A stretch of DNA of 64,000 nucleotides from Betaproteobacteria bacterium Ga0077526 (GTDB lineage: Bacteria > Pseudomonadota > Gammaproteobacteria > Burkholderiales > Ga0077523). Made by a program: the position numbers and the translations under genes. The notes under the pieces were generated by a model. It did no database searches. It was not told the origin of the DNA and worked only from the letters and a program-made list of their open reading frames with translations. The DNA is taken from contig LNDV01000034.1 of NCBI GenBank assembly GCA_001464765.1, forward strand, positions 620,001 to 684,000. Reading direction: 5' to 3'. Shown here one piece after another: positions 47,257 through 56,642 of this stretch (its first letter is position 1; every line of letters begins with the position of its first letter).

Positions 47257-48264
47257 ATGCAGATCGGTCCCCATCGACTCGGCAATTGTCTCGCGGTAGC
47301 GCCCATGGCCGGCGTTACCGATCGCCCGTTCCGACAGTTGTGCAAGCGCATGGGCGCCGGGTATGCGGTTTCCGAAATGACCACGTCCGATCCACGCCTG
47401 TGGAACACCCGCAAGAGTCTGCGACGCGTCGCCCATCAGGGCGAGGTCGAACCCATTGCCGTCCAGATCGCCGGAACCGATCCTGCCACTCTCGCCGAAG
47501 CCGCGCGTCACAATGTCGACCACGGCGCGCAGATCATCGACATCAACATGGGCTGTCCGGCGAAGAAAGTCTGCAATGTCCTCGCCGGTTCGGCACTGAT
47601 GCGCGACGAAGCGCTCGTCGCGAAAATTCTCGAGGCCGTGGTGGGTGCCGTGTCCGTTCCCGTGACCCTGAAGATGCGCACCGGCTGGGATCGCACGTCA
47701 CGCAACGCGGTTGCCCTCGCCCGGATTGCCGAGTCCTGCGGTGTGCAGGCACTTACCGTGCACGGCCGGACCCGCAACGATTTCTACGAAGGCCAGGCCG
47801 AGTACGACACGATTGCGGAAGTGAAATCGCAGGTCCGTGTCCCGGTCATCGCCAACGGCGACATCGATTCCCCGCAGAAGGCGAAGCATGTACTGGACAT
47901 CACCGGCGCTGACGCCGTGATGATCGGCCGAGCCGCGCAGGGCCGCCCCTGGATCTTCCGCGAGATCGACGCCTTCCTGCGGGACGGCACGCATCTGCCC
48001 GGCCCGACCGTGCGGGAGATTGCGTCGATCCTGCTCGAACACCTGCATGCGCTTTACGAGTTGTACGGTGATCTGCCCGGCGCCCGCGTGGCACGCAAGC
48101 ACGTGGGCTGGTACTCGCGCTCCATCCGCGGCGGCGAGACTCTGCGCCGCCGCATCAACACCATCGACGACGCCTCGGCGCAATTGCGCACGGTGGTCGA
48201 ATTCTTCGAACAACAAGACAGCCTCGAGGCCAGACCATGCCAACGAGACCGGCGCGCCGCGTAG
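47257..48264 (+). CDS. dusB: tRNA-dihydrouridine synthase B
   Basis: The 335-residue FMN enzyme reduces uridines in the tRNA D-loop. APMAGVTDRPFR (15-26) binds FMN, C100 in NMGCPAKKV is the catalytic cysteine, and IANGDIDS and MIGRAAQGRPWIF complete the barrel. The N-terminal LGNCLAVAPMAGVTD and neighbouring fis mark it as DusB. Its 3' end overlaps fis by 28 bases. Confidence 0.95.
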   Translation: MQIGPHRLGNCLAVAPMAGVTDRPFRQLCKRMGAGYAVSEMTTSDPRLWNTRKSLRRVAHQGEVEPIAVQIAGTDPATLAEAARHNVDHGAQIIDINMGCPAKKVCNVLAGSALMRDEALVAKILEAVVGAVSVPVTLKMRTGWDRTSRNAVALARIAESCGVQALTVHGRTRNDFYEGQAEYDTIAEVKSQVRVPVIANGDIDSPQKAKHVLDITGADAVMIGRAAQGRPWIFREIDAFLRDGTHLPGPTVREIASILLEHLHALYELYGDLPGARVARKHVGWYSRSIRGGETLRRRINTIDDASAQLRTVVEFFEQQDSLEARPCQRDRRAA

Positions 48265-48500
48265 CGCCGCAGGAAAATGACATTGCCCGGGGTTTGCGTC
48301 GGGCGCTGGATACCTATTTTCGTGACCTCGACGGGGAACGACCCGGCCCGCTCTACGACATGGTGATCGCCGCCGTGGAGTTGCCGCTGCTCGAGTACAT
48401 CCTGCACATGGTCGAAGGCAACCAGACCCTGGCCGCCGAACTGCTCGGGATGAATCGCAACACGCTTCGCAAGAAGATGAAGACCTACGGCCTGCTCTGA
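48237..48500 (+). CDS. fis: Fis-family nucleoid/regulatory protein
   Basis: The 87-residue protein has the Fis architecture: a flexible N-terminus, a dimerisation helix pair (PGPLYDMVIAAVELPLLEYI) and a C-terminal helix-turn-helix, GNQTLAAELLGMNRNTLRKK. Fis bends DNA and regulates stable RNA, origin and recombination functions. It is translationally coupled to dusB by a 28-base overlap, as in the widely conserved dusB-fis operon. purH follows after 34 bases. Confidence 0.94.
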   Translation: MPTRPARRVAPQENDIARGLRRALDTYFRDLDGERPGPLYDMVIAAVELPLLEYILHMVEGNQTLAAELLGMNRNTLRKKMKTYGLL

Positions 48501-48534
48501 TCCCGTCGGTCGGCCGGTACCCCAGAAACACTTC

Positions 48535-50097
48535 ATGACACACCCGACACAAGCTCTGCTGAGCGTTTCCGACAAGACGGGACTGCTCGATCTCGCCCGT
48601 GCCCTCGTCCGCCATGGCGTCCGGCTGCTCTCGACCGGCGGCACGGCAAAACTGCTGGCTGACGCCGGCATCGCCGTCACCGAAGTCGCGTCGTACACCG
48701 GCTTCCCTGAAATGCTGGACGGCCGGGTGAAGACCCTGCATCCCAAGGTGCACGCCGGCATCCTCGCCCGCCGCGATCTTCCCGCCCACGTCGAGGCAAT
48801 GGCGCGCGAGAATCTGCCGAACATCGACTTCGTGGTGGTCAACCTCTATCCGTTCCGAGAGACGGTCGCCCGTGCGGACTGCACCTTCGACGACGCCATC
48901 GAGAATATCGACATCGGCGGCCCGACGATGGTCCGCGCGGCCGCCAAGAATCACCGTCACGTGGCCGTAGTCACCGACCCCGCCGACTACCCGGCGCTCA
49001 TCGAGGAACTCGACCGGTCCGCGGGCACATTGTCCGATGCCACCCGGTTCGACCTGGCGCGCAAGGCCTTCTGCCACACCGCCCAGTACGACGGCGCGAT
49101 CGCCAACTACCTCACCAGTCTCGATGGGGACCGCGCCCGGCGCCCATACCCGGACACGCTGAACCTCACCTTCGCGAAGGTCCAGGATCTTCGCTACGGC
49201 GAGAATCCCCACCAGGGCGCCGCCTTCTACCGGGACATCACAGTCGCACCCGGCACACTCGCCGGCGGCAGACAGCTTCAGGGCAAGGAACTCTCCTACA
49301 ACAACATCGCCGACGCCGATGCCGCGTGGGAATGCGTCCGCACGTTCGACGCCACCGCCTGCGTCATCGTGAAGCACGCCAATCCGTGCGGCGTGGCCGT
49401 GGCGGAGTCCGCGCTCGAGGCCTACCGGCGTGCCTTCTCCACCGATCCGACGTCCGCGTTCGGCGGGATCATCGCTTTCAACGTCCCGGTGGATGGCACC
49501 GCAGCCGCAGAGGTCTCGAAGCAGTTCGTCGAAGTGGTGATCGCGCCGGCCTTCACACCCGAAGCGAGGACCGTGTTCGCCGCCAAGGCGAACGTCCGGC
49601 TGCTCGAAGTCCCGGGGGGCAACGGCAGCAACGACTTCGACTTCAAACGCGTGGGCGGCGGGCTGCTGGTGCAGTCACCCGATGCGCGGAACGTCCCCGT
49701 GGCCGAGATGCGTGTGGTCACGACGCTGGCGCCGACAACGGCCCAGATGCGCGACCTTCTGTTCGCATGGCGCGTCGCGAAGTACGTGAAGTCCAACGCC
49801 ATCGTCTTCTGCGCCAACGGCCAGACCGTCGGTGTCGGGGCCGGTCAGATGAGCCGCATCGACTCCGCGCGAATCGCTTCCATCAAGGCAACGAACGCCG
49901 GATTGTCCCTCGTCGGATCGGTCGTGGCCTCCGACGCGTTCTTCCCCTTCCGCGACGGACTGGATGTCGTGGCAGATGCGGGTGCCGTCGCCGTAGTCCA
50001 ACCCGGCGGCAGCGTGCGTGACGAGGAGGTCATCGCCGCCGCGAACGAGCGCGGCATCGCGATGCTGTTCACCGGCACGCGGCATTTCCGGCATTGA
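48535..50097 (+). CDS. purH: Bifunctional AICAR transformylase/IMP cyclohydrolase
   Basis: The 520-residue enzyme performs the last two steps of IMP synthesis. The N-terminal MGS-like IMP cyclohydrolase has SVSDKTGLLDLARAL, LLSTGGTAKLL and GGRVKTLHPKVH-type blocks. The C-terminal transformylase has LRYGENPHQGAAFY, CVIVKHANPCGVA and SNAIVFCANGQTVGVGAGQMSR. Length is normal. A 24-codon open frame and purD follow, giving a purine segment within the dusB-fis unit. Confidence 0.97.
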   Translation: MTHPTQALLSVSDKTGLLDLARALVRHGVRLLSTGGTAKLLADAGIAVTEVASYTGFPEMLDGRVKTLHPKVHAGILARRDLPAHVEAMARENLPNIDFVVVNLYPFRETVARADCTFDDAIENIDIGGPTMVRAAAKNHRHVAVVTDPADYPALIEELDRSAGTLSDATRFDLARKAFCHTAQYDGAIANYLTSLDGDRARRPYPDTLNLTFAKVQDLRYGENPHQGAAFYRDITVAPGTLAGGRQLQGKELSYNNIADADAAWECVRTFDATACVIVKHANPCGVAVAESALEAYRRAFSTDPTSAFGGIIAFNVPVDGTAAAEVSKQFVEVVIAPAFTPEARTVFAAKANVRLLEVPGGNGSNDFDFKRVGGGLLVQSPDARNVPVAEMRVVTTLAPTTAQMRDLLFAWRVAKYVKSNAIVFCANGQTVGVGAGQMSRIDSARIASIKATNAGLSLVGSVVASDAFFPFRDGLDVVADAGAVAVVQPGGSVRDEEVIAAANERGIAMLFTGTRHFRH

Positions 50098-50102
50098 TCG
50101 CC

Positions 50103-50177
50103 ATGCCGACCGCCCGACAGACCGCCGACACGACTGCCAGCGCCATGCGGACCTTCCTCGAGGAACAGCACCGATGA
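50103..50177 (+). CDS. Possible 24-residue leader/coupling peptide between purH and purD
   Basis: An ATG five bases after the purH stop opens a frame of 24 codons (MPTARQTADTTASAMRTFLE, then EQHR) whose TGA overlaps the purD ATG as ATGA. No clear Shine-Dalgarno precedes it, but it sits where re-initiating ribosomes would use it. It could couple purD translation to purH. It may equally be chance. Confidence 0.3.
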   Translation: MPTARQTADTTASAMRTFLEEQHR

Positions 50178-51457
50178 ATCTTCTGGTCGTAGGCTCGGGC
50201 GGCCGCGAGCATGCCATCGCCTGGCGGCTCACCCAGTCGCCGCGGGTGGCGCGTGTGTACGTCGCGCCGGGCAATGCCGGTACCGCTCGCGAGAACGGGC
50301 TCTACAACGTCCCGATCACGGGCATCGCGGAACTCGTGGAGTTCGCAAAGAAGGAATCCATCGCGCTGACGGTCGTGGGTCCCGAGGCCCCTCTGGCAGC
50401 CGGCATCGTCGACGCCTTTCGCGCGGCCGGCCTCAAGATCTTCGGCCCCACCAGGGGGGCTGCACAGCTCGAGTCCTCCAAGGATTTCGCCAAGTCCTTC
50501 ATGGTGCGCCATCGCATTCCCACGGCGGCCCATCGCACGTTTGCCGACGCCCCTGCCGCCCACGACTACGTCCGCGAACAGGGCGCGCCCATCGTGATCA
50601 AGGCCGACGGGCTCGCGGCAGGCAAGGGCGTCGTGGTGGCGATGACGCTCGAGGAGGCGCATGCCGCCATCGACGCGATGCTCGTCGACAACCGCATGGG
50701 CGATGCCGGTGCGCGCGTCGTGATCGAGGAGTTCCTCGAAGGGGAGGAAGCGAGCTTCATCGTGATGGTCGACGGCCGCAACGTGCTCCCGCTCGCGTCG
50801 AGCCAGGATCACAAGCGGTTGCTGGACGGCGATCTCGGTCCCAACACGGGCGGCATGGGCGCGTATTCGCCGGCCCCCATCGTGACGCCGGAAGTCCACG
50901 CCCGGGTGATGCGCGAGATCATTCTGCCCACCGTGGAAGGCATGCGCGCCGAAGGCCATTCGTACACAGGCTTCCTCTACGCGGGTCTGATGATCCATCC
51001 GTCCGGGACCGTGCGCACGCTCGAGTTCAACTGCCGCCTCGGGGACCCGGAAACGCAACCGCTCCTGATGCGCCTCAAGTCCGACCTGGTCACCCTCGTC
51101 GAACACGCGGTGAACGGCACGCTCGACAAGACCGAAGCCCAGTGGGATCGGCGTGTGGCCCTCGGCGTCGTGATGGCCGCCGCCGGCTACCCGGACAATC
51201 CGCGCCGGGGCGATCCCATCGACGGGCTGCCGCCGGGCGGCGAAGACTTTCATGTCTTCCACGCCGGGACTGCGCTCGCGGACGGACGGGTCGTGACCGC
51301 GGGCGGTCGGGTTCTCTGCGTGACTGCGCTGGGCGATACCGTTCGCGTCGCGCAGCGGCGGGCCTACGAAGTCGCCCACAATATCCAGTTCGCCGGGGCC
51401 CAGATGCGGCACGATATCGGCCATCGCGCCATCGGCGCCAAACGCAGCCTCCTCTGA
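50174..51457 (+). CDS. purD: Phosphoribosylamine-glycine ligase
   Basis: The 427-residue ATP-grasp enzyme makes glycinamide ribonucleotide. NLLVVGSGGREHAIAWRL is the N-terminal phosphate-binding loop, GPEAPLAAGIVDAF, IVIKADGLAAGKGVVVA and FLEGEEASFIVMVDG are ATP-grasp blocks, and EFNCRLGDPETQPLL holds the metal ligands. GAGGAA precedes the ATG. hemF starts two bases after the stop, so they are co-transcribed. Confidence 0.96.
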   Translation: MNLLVVGSGGREHAIAWRLTQSPRVARVYVAPGNAGTARENGLYNVPITGIAELVEFAKKESIALTVVGPEAPLAAGIVDAFRAAGLKIFGPTRGAAQLESSKDFAKSFMVRHRIPTAAHRTFADAPAAHDYVREQGAPIVIKADGLAAGKGVVVAMTLEEAHAAIDAMLVDNRMGDAGARVVIEEFLEGEEASFIVMVDGRNVLPLASSQDHKRLLDGDLGPNTGGMGAYSPAPIVTPEVHARVMREIILPTVEGMRAEGHSYTGFLYAGLMIHPSGTVRTLEFNCRLGDPETQPLLMRLKSDLVTLVEHAVNGTLDKTEAQWDRRVALGVVMAAAGYPDNPRRGDPIDGLPPGGEDFHVFHAGTALADGRVVTAGGRVLCVTALGDTVRVAQRRAYEVAHNIQFAGAQMRHDIGHRAIGAKRSLL

Positions 51458-51459
51458 CC

Positions 51460-52401
51460 ATGACCGACTCTCGCACTGCCGCCCAGAGCGTGGATCTTTC
51501 CGCAGCCAAGGCATTCTTTCTCGATCTGCAGTCGCGCATCGTCGCGGGTCTGGAAGGTGCCGACGGCACCGCCTTCCGTAGGGATCAGTGGAACCGCGAG
51601 GAAGGCGGCGGCGGTCTGTCCTGTCTCGTCGAGGAAGGCAAACTGTTCGAGCGCGCGGGCGTGCTGTTCTCGCACGTGCTCGGGTCGAATCTGCCGCCTT
51701 CTGCGTCGGCAAGCCGGCCGGAACTCGCCGGACGCGGCTTCGAGGCCATGGGCGTTTCGCTCGTGCTGCATCCGCGCAACCCCTACGTGCCGACCGTCCA
51801 CTTGAATGTCCGGCTGTTCGCCGCACTGCGGGACGGTGAAGCCCCGATCTGGTGGTTCGGCGGCGGCATGGACCTCACGCCCTACTATGGCTTCGAGGAG
51901 GACGCACGGCACTTCCACGAAACCTGCCGAGACGCGCTCGCCCCGTTCGGCGCCGGGCACTATCCGCGGTTCAAGCGCTGGTGCGACCGCTACTTCTACC
52001 TGAAGCATCGCGGGGAGCCCCGCGGTATCGGCGGCATCTTCTTCGACGACCTTTGCACACCCGACTTCGCTACCTGCTTCGCACTCACCCGCAGTGTGGG
52101 AGATCACTTCCTCCAGGCCTATCTGCCCGTGGTGGAGCGCCGGCGCGATCACGCCTACGGCGATCACGAGCGCGATTTCCAGGCCTACCGCCGCGGGCGC
52201 TACGTCGAGTTCAATCTGGTCTTCGACCGCGGCACGCTTTTCGGCCTGCAATCAGGGGGACGAACCGAGTCCATCCTGCTCTCGATGCCCCCCGTGGTTC
52301 GCTGGCGCTACGACTGGCATGCGCAGCCCGGCACCCCCGAGGCAGCGCTCACTGCCGAGTTTCTGACCGGTCGCGACTGGGTCCCCATCGACGCAGACTG
52401 A
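51460..52401 (+). CDS. hemF: Oxygen-dependent coproporphyrinogen III oxidase
   Basis: The 313-residue enzyme converts coproporphyrinogen III to protoporphyrinogen IX using O2. The blocks WFGGGMDLTPYYGFEEDA, HPRNPYVPTVHLN, FYLKHRGEPRGIGGIFFDDL and GRYVEFNLVFDRGTLFGL are the family signature. Its presence implies aerobic haem synthesis. The hemE-encoded preceding step is 38 kb away. It sits directly behind purD in the same operon. Confidence 0.96.
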   Translation: MTDSRTAAQSVDLSAAKAFFLDLQSRIVAGLEGADGTAFRRDQWNREEGGGGLSCLVEEGKLFERAGVLFSHVLGSNLPPSASASRPELAGRGFEAMGVSLVLHPRNPYVPTVHLNVRLFAALRDGEAPIWWFGGGMDLTPYYGFEEDARHFHETCRDALAPFGAGHYPRFKRWCDRYFYLKHRGEPRGIGGIFFDDLCTPDFATCFALTRSVGDHFLQAYLPVVERRRDHAYGDHERDFQAYRRGRYVEFNLVFDRGTLFGLQSGGRTESILLSMPPVVRWRYDWHAQPGTPEAALTAEFLTGRDWVPIDAD

Positions 52402-52500
52402 CCGGTCCTCGCCCACCGGGCGTCCGGCCCTTCAAGTTCCAGCGGTTTCTGCCGTTGGTCTCTCCGTTCCCCACGGATCGGACTCACGAAGGCTTTTCCC

Positions 52501-52974
52501 ATGACGCACCCGGTACCACATGACGCCAGCAGGGTCGAACAGCTGCTTACGCGGATCGCCCTGCTCGAGCAACTGCTGGCGATCAATCACATTCCCGTCC
52601 CACTGGACGGCGATGAAGCACGCGAAGTGCTGTCGCCCCATCTGGCATTCCCGGAACTCGACTTCTCGGAGAACAACCGGAAGGAGCCGAAGCCGATCGA
52701 AGTCCGCTCTGCCCTGGAGGACTTTCCGCATATCGCCGGCCAGGTCACCGGGTTGTGGGGCAAGGATGGCTTCGACCAGTACCTGGGCAAGCTGATCGTG
52801 GACGAGCGGGGAACCCGCAAAGGGTTTTCGATGGACGCCATGGAAGAACTGATGCTGCTCGGGCGCATCTCCCGGCAGTGCAAGGCCCTGTTCGGCATGT
52901 TCAAGGAGGCCAAGAGCCTCGACCCGTGGAAGGAACTGCCCGAGACCGAACGCCGGGCGGCAAATCAGGCCTGA
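52501..52974 (+). CDS. Uncharacterised soluble protein
   Basis: I do not recognise this 157-residue protein. It begins with a helical segment (RVEQLLTRIALLEQLLAINH), continues through a charged, proline-containing linker (LDFSENNRKEPKPIEVRSAL) to a compact region FPHIAGQVTGLWGKDGFDQYLG / RGTRKGFSMDAMEELMLLG, and ends with helices. It has no signal peptide, membrane segment, metal cluster or nucleotide motif. Codon use and GC look like its neighbours. It lies 99 bases after hemF on the same strand, and is the last plus-strand gene before the liv operon. The name and function must come from comparison with relatives. Confidence 0.75.
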   Translation: MTHPVPHDASRVEQLLTRIALLEQLLAINHIPVPLDGDEAREVLSPHLAFPELDFSENNRKEPKPIEVRSALEDFPHIAGQVTGLWGKDGFDQYLGKLIVDERGTRKGFSMDAMEELMLLGRISRQCKALFGMFKEAKSLDPWKELPETERRAANQA

Positions 52975-53026
52975 CGGCTCCGGCAACGGGCCGGAAGCCC
53001 CGCGCGATCCCATGCGGTGTCAGTCC

Positions 53027-53737
53027 CTACTCTCCCAGATAGGCTTGCCTCACTTGCGGACTGGCCAATAGCGCCGGCGCGCTGTCCGACAGTGTGATCG
53101 CGCCGGACTCCATCACGTATCCGCGACTCGCTGCCTCGAGCGCCAGCAAGGCGTTCTGCTCGACGAGCAGAATCGTCACGCCCTGGGCGGCGATGGAGTG
53201 CACAACCTCGAAGATCTTCTGCACCATCAGCGGGGCGAGGCCCATGCTGGGCTCGTCGAGCAGCAGGAGCTTCGGCCGGCTCATCATGGCCCGCCCGATC
53301 GCCAGCATCTGCTGCTCCCCACCGGAAAGCGTCCCGGCGACCTGGGCGCGGCGTTCGTGCAATCGGGGAAACAGGCCGAACACCTTGTCCAGATCCTGGG
53401 CAATGGCCGGGCGGTCGTCGCGGATGTAGGCCCCCATCTGCAGGTTTTCCTGGACAGTCAGCCGGGCGAAGACACCGCGCCCCTCGGGGACCAGCGCCAC
53501 CCCCTGGCGGATCAGCCGGTGCGAGGCCACGCCGGTGATGTCCGAATCGGCGTAGCGGACCGTGCCGGCCGCAGGCCGCAACATGCCGGCGAGCGCCTTG
53601 AGTGTCGTGGTCTTGCCTGCCCCGTTCGCGCCGATCAGTGCGACGAGTTCGCCGGCCTCCACGTCGAGATCGATTCCTCGCACAGCTTCGATCCCGCCGT
53701 AGGCCACCTTCAACCCCCGGACCGACAGCAGGCTCAT
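53027..53737 (-). CDS. livF: Branched-chain amino acid ABC transporter ATPase LivF
   Basis: The 236-residue ABC ATPase has Walker A GANGAGKTT, signature LSGGEQQMLAIGRAMM, Walker B LLLLDEPSMGLAPL and the H-loop region VEQN. Size and the GLAPLMVQKIFEVVHSI block fit LivF. Its ATG overlaps the livG stop (ATGA). It is the last gene of livHMGF. It is convergent with the unknown 157-residue gene across a 52-base gap. Confidence 0.94.
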   Translation of the reverse strand: MSLLSVRGLKVAYGGIEAVRGIDLDVEAGELVALIGANGAGKTTTLKALAGMLRPAAGTVRYADSDITGVASHRLIRQGVALVPEGRGVFARLTVQENLQMGAYIRDDRPAIAQDLDKVFGLFPRLHERRAQVAGTLSGGEQQMLAIGRAMMSRPKLLLLDEPSMGLAPLMVQKIFEVVHSIAAQGVTILLVEQNALLALEAASRGYVMESGAITLSDSAPALLASPQVRQAYLGE

Positions 53738-54534
53738 GCGGGTGCTCCGGCCGCCGGCGTCTTCGGCGTGCCGAGATAGGCGGCGATAACGGCGGGGTCT
53801 CTCTGCACGTCCTTCGGCACCCCCTCGGCGATCTTCTTGCCGTACTCGAGCACGGCGACGCGGTCGCACAGCCCCATCACGAGCTTCACGTCGTGCTCGA
53901 TGAGGAGCACAGTCGTGCCGTCCGCACGGATCCTCGCGATGAGTTGGCCCAGGGCCTGGCGCTCGGTCGGATTCATGCCGGCCGCCGGTTCGTCGAGCGC
54001 CAGGAGCTTCGGTTCGGTCGCCAGCGCACGCGCGATCTCGAGCCGTCGCTGATCTCCGTAGGGCAGGCTGCGGGCCGTGTTGTTCGCATGCCGGTCGATA
54101 CCCACGTAGGCGAGGAGCTCGTGCGCCTTGCGGACGACCTGGGTCTCCTCACGCACGGTGGCACCGGTGCGAAAGATCGCGCCAAAGATGCCGGCGCGAG
54201 TGCGCATGTGGCTGCCCACCATCACGTTCTCGAGCGCCGTCATGTTGCCGAACAGGCGGATGTTCTGGAACGTCCGCGCGATGCCGCTCTCGGCCACGCG
54301 GAACGGCTTGAGCCCGGCCAGCTCGCGACCGTCGAAGCGGAAGCTGCCGCCATCGGCCCGGTACAGCCCGGTCAGCACATTGAAGAGCGTCGTCTTGCCG
54401 GCACCGTTGGGGCCGATCAGGCCGTACACCTCGCCGCGCCGGATCGTGAGCGAGACGTTCGACAGCGCCGTGAGACCGCCGAAGCGCTTCTCGATGTCGA
54501 CGGCTTGCAGCAGCAGGTCGGAATCGGTCGCCAT
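53734..54534 (-). CDS. livG: Branched-chain amino acid ABC transporter ATPase LivG
   Basis: The 266-residue ABC ATPase has Walker A GPNGAGKTT, a LivG-type signature LPYGDQRRLEIARAL and Walker B LLALDEPAAGMNPTE. An ATG at 54534 is taken; a GTG at 54543 overlapping the livM stop (GTGA) would add three residues and coupling. The long insert between Walker A and the signature is typical of LivG. Confidence 0.94.
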   Translation of the reverse strand: MATDSDLLLQAVDIEKRFGGLTALSNVSLTIRRGEVYGLIGPNGAGKTTLFNVLTGLYRADGGSFRFDGRELAGLKPFRVAESGIARTFQNIRLFGNMTALENVMVGSHMRTRAGIFGAIFRTGATVREETQVVRKAHELLAYVGIDRHANNTARSLPYGDQRRLEIARALATEPKLLALDEPAAGMNPTERQALGQLIARIRADGTTVLLIEHDVKLVMGLCDRVAVLEYGKKIAEGVPKDVQRDPAVIAAYLGTPKTPAAGAPA

Positions 54535-54539
54535 GGCGG

Positions 54540-55613
54540 TCACTTGTCGCGTGAGGCAAGCTCACGACGACGCGTGCGGGAGGGCCAGAGGCCGGCCGGG
54601 CGGTAGAGCATCATCAGCACGAGCGCGAGGCCGAATAGAAGCATTCGGATGACCTCGGGCTCCACGAGCATCTTTCCGAACACCGCCTTCTGGAACGGCT
54701 CGACCGTGTAGCGCAGGATCTCCGGCACGAAGGACAGGAGGATGGCGCCGAGGATCACGCCCCAGATGTTGCCCATTCCGCCCAGCACCACCATCGCGAG
54801 AACCATGATGGATTCCACCAGCACGAAGCTCTCCGGGCTGATGAACCCCTGGATCGCGGAGAACATGCCGCCGGCGATGCCGCCGAAACTCGCGCCCATC
54901 GCAAAGGCCAGCAGTTTCACGTTGCGGGTGTTGATGCCCATGGCCTGCGCCGCGATCTCGTCCTCGCGAATGGCCACCCACGCCCGCCCGATGCGGGAAT
55001 CCTGCAACCGCACGTTCACCACGATCACGACCAGCAGGACGAGCAGCAGCAGGTAGTAGTACTTGATGGGCCCGCTGAACACGAGGCCTGCCAGCGTCTC
55101 GGGCTTGCTGAAGCTGAAGGAACCCACGGTGAAGGGATCGATCCGCGACACGCCCTGCGGCCCGTTGGTGATGTTGAAAGGCTGCGACAGATTGTTGAGG
55201 AAGATCCGGACGATCTCGCCAAACCCCAGCGTCACGATCGCGAGGTAGTCACCGCGCAGCTTCAGCGTCGGGGCACCGAGCATCACACCGAAGATGCAGG
55301 CGAGCAACGCGCCAATGGGCAGGATCACCCAGAACGGCAGGTGCAGGTTGAAGTGGGGGGAAGCCAGCAGCGCGTAGGTGTACGCCCCCACGCCGTAGAA
55401 CGCGATGTAGCCGAGATCGAGCAGCCCCGCGAAGCCCACGACGATGTTCAGCCCCAGCGAGAGCAGCGCGAACAGGATCGCGAGGTTGGTGATGCGGACC
55501 CAGGCCGTCCCGACCGAGGCGAGCATGAACGGCAGGATGAGCAGGACCGCGGCGATGATCGCGATCCCGGTGAAGATGCCGGGCTTGGTCCTGAACCAGG
55601 AGGATTCGCTCAT
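54540..55613 (-). CDS. livM: Branched-chain amino acid ABC transporter permease LivM
   Basis: The 357-residue integral membrane protein has roughly nine or ten hydrophobic helices. It shows the LivM blocks SLGLNIVVGFAGLLDLGYIAFYGVGAY, split here as SLGLNIVVGFAG and LLDLGYIAFYGVGAY, AIREDEIAAQAMGINTR (the EAA-like cytoplasmic loop) and MVVLGGMGNIWGVILGA. It pairs with LivH to form the channel. It is nine bases after livH. Confidence 0.94.
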   Translation of the reverse strand: MSESSWFRTKPGIFTGIAIIAAVLLILPFMLASVGTAWVRITNLAILFALLSLGLNIVVGFAGLLDLGYIAFYGVGAYTYALLASPHFNLHLPFWVILPIGALLACIFGVMLGAPTLKLRGDYLAIVTLGFGEIVRIFLNNLSQPFNITNGPQGVSRIDPFTVGSFSFSKPETLAGLVFSGPIKYYYLLLLVLLVVIVVNVRLQDSRIGRAWVAIREDEIAAQAMGINTRNVKLLAFAMGASFGGIAGGMFSAIQGFISPESFVLVESIMVLAMVVLGGMGNIWGVILGAILLSFVPEILRYTVEPFQKAVFGKMLVEPEVIRMLLFGLALVLMMLYRPAGLWPSRTRRRELASRDK

Positions 55614-55622
55614 GTGCGCGCC

Positions 55623-56609
55623 TCAGGCCCGGTCGCTCACGCGTTCGCCGAGCAGTCCCGACGGCCGGAACACCAGCACGAGGATCAGCACGATGAAGGC
55701 GAAGACATCCTGGTAGTTGCTGCCGAACACCACCATGTGTCCGTCTTCGGCGCAGCGCTCGGCGAGCGCCGTCGAGATGCCGCTCACGTGGCACAGGTCG
55801 GTGATCTCGCCGATGTAGCCGGTGCCGAGCGCCTCCACGACACCGAGAAGCATGCCGCCCAGCATGGCGCCGGCCAGATTGCCGATCCCGCCCAGCACCG
55901 CGGCGCAGAAGGCCTTCAGGCCTAGCAGGGCCCCCATGGTGTAGTGCGCCTGCCCGTAGTAGGTCCCGACCATCACGCCGGCCATCGCGCCGAGGCCGGC
56001 GCCGATGATGAAGGTCATGGAGATCACCCGGTTGATGTCGATGCCCATCAGCCCCGCGACCTGCGGATTCTCCGAGGTCGCGCGCATGGCGACGCCAAGC
56101 TTGGTGCGATACACAAGGAGCGTGAGGCCGCCCATCATCAGCAGCGACAGGACGATGATGGCGATCTGCACGGCGCTGATCGTCGCGCCAGCGATCTCGA
56201 AGATCGGGTTGGCGAGGATCTGCGGGAAGGGCAGCGGATTGCGGCTCCACACCAGCATCGCGACGTGCTGGAGGATGATCGAGATGCCGATGGCAGTGAT
56301 GAGCGGCGCGAGGCGCGGTGCGCTACGCAGCGGTCGATAGGCCACGCGCTCCATCGTGTAGCCCACCGCCATGCAGACGGGAATTGCGCAGAGGATGCCC
56401 GCAAGCACGATCACGACGGGCGGCATGGCGCCGCCGGCCAGCGAGGAAATGACCCACAGCGCCACCATGGCGCCGATCATCACGACCTCGCCGTGTGCGA
56501 AGTTGATGAGCTGGACGATGCCGTAGACCATCGTGTAGCCCAGCGCCACGATCGCATAGACGCTGCCGAGCGTGAGCCCGTTGATGATCTGCTGAAGAAA
56601 GATATCCAA
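55623..56609 (-). CDS. livH: Branched-chain amino acid ABC transporter permease LivH
   Basis: The 328-residue membrane protein begins in the conserved INGLTLGSVYAIVALGYTMV segment. It has NFAHGEVVMIGA, the ATSENPQVAGLMGID cytoplasmic loop, and the LGGIGNLAGAMLGGMLLG closing block. The start is TTG at 56609. A longer frame beginning with GTG at 56654 overlaps the livK terminator stem and U-tract and is therefore unlikely. About nine helices are visible. Confidence 0.92.
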   Translation of the reverse strand: MDIFLQQIINGLTLGSVYAIVALGYTMVYGIVQLINFAHGEVVMIGAMVALWVISSLAGGAMPPVVIVLAGILCAIPVCMAVGYTMERVAYRPLRSAPRLAPLITAIGISIILQHVAMLVWSRNPLPFPQILANPIFEIAGATISAVQIAIIVLSLLMMGGLTLLVYRTKLGVAMRATSENPQVAGLMGIDINRVISMTFIIGAGLGAMAGVMVGTYYGQAHYTMGALLGLKAFCAAVLGGIGNLAGAMLGGMLLGVVEALGTGYIGEITDLCHVSGISTALAERCAEDGHMVVFGSNYQDVFAFIVLILVLVFRPSGLLGERVSDRA

Positions 56610-56642
56610 GTGTTGATCGCTCGGTGCAGCCTGCCCGACAAA

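Noticed and set aside
52977..53010. GC-rich bulged hairpin between the 157-residue gene and livF as a bidirectional terminator
   Set aside because: The stem is imperfect and neither strand has a following T-run.
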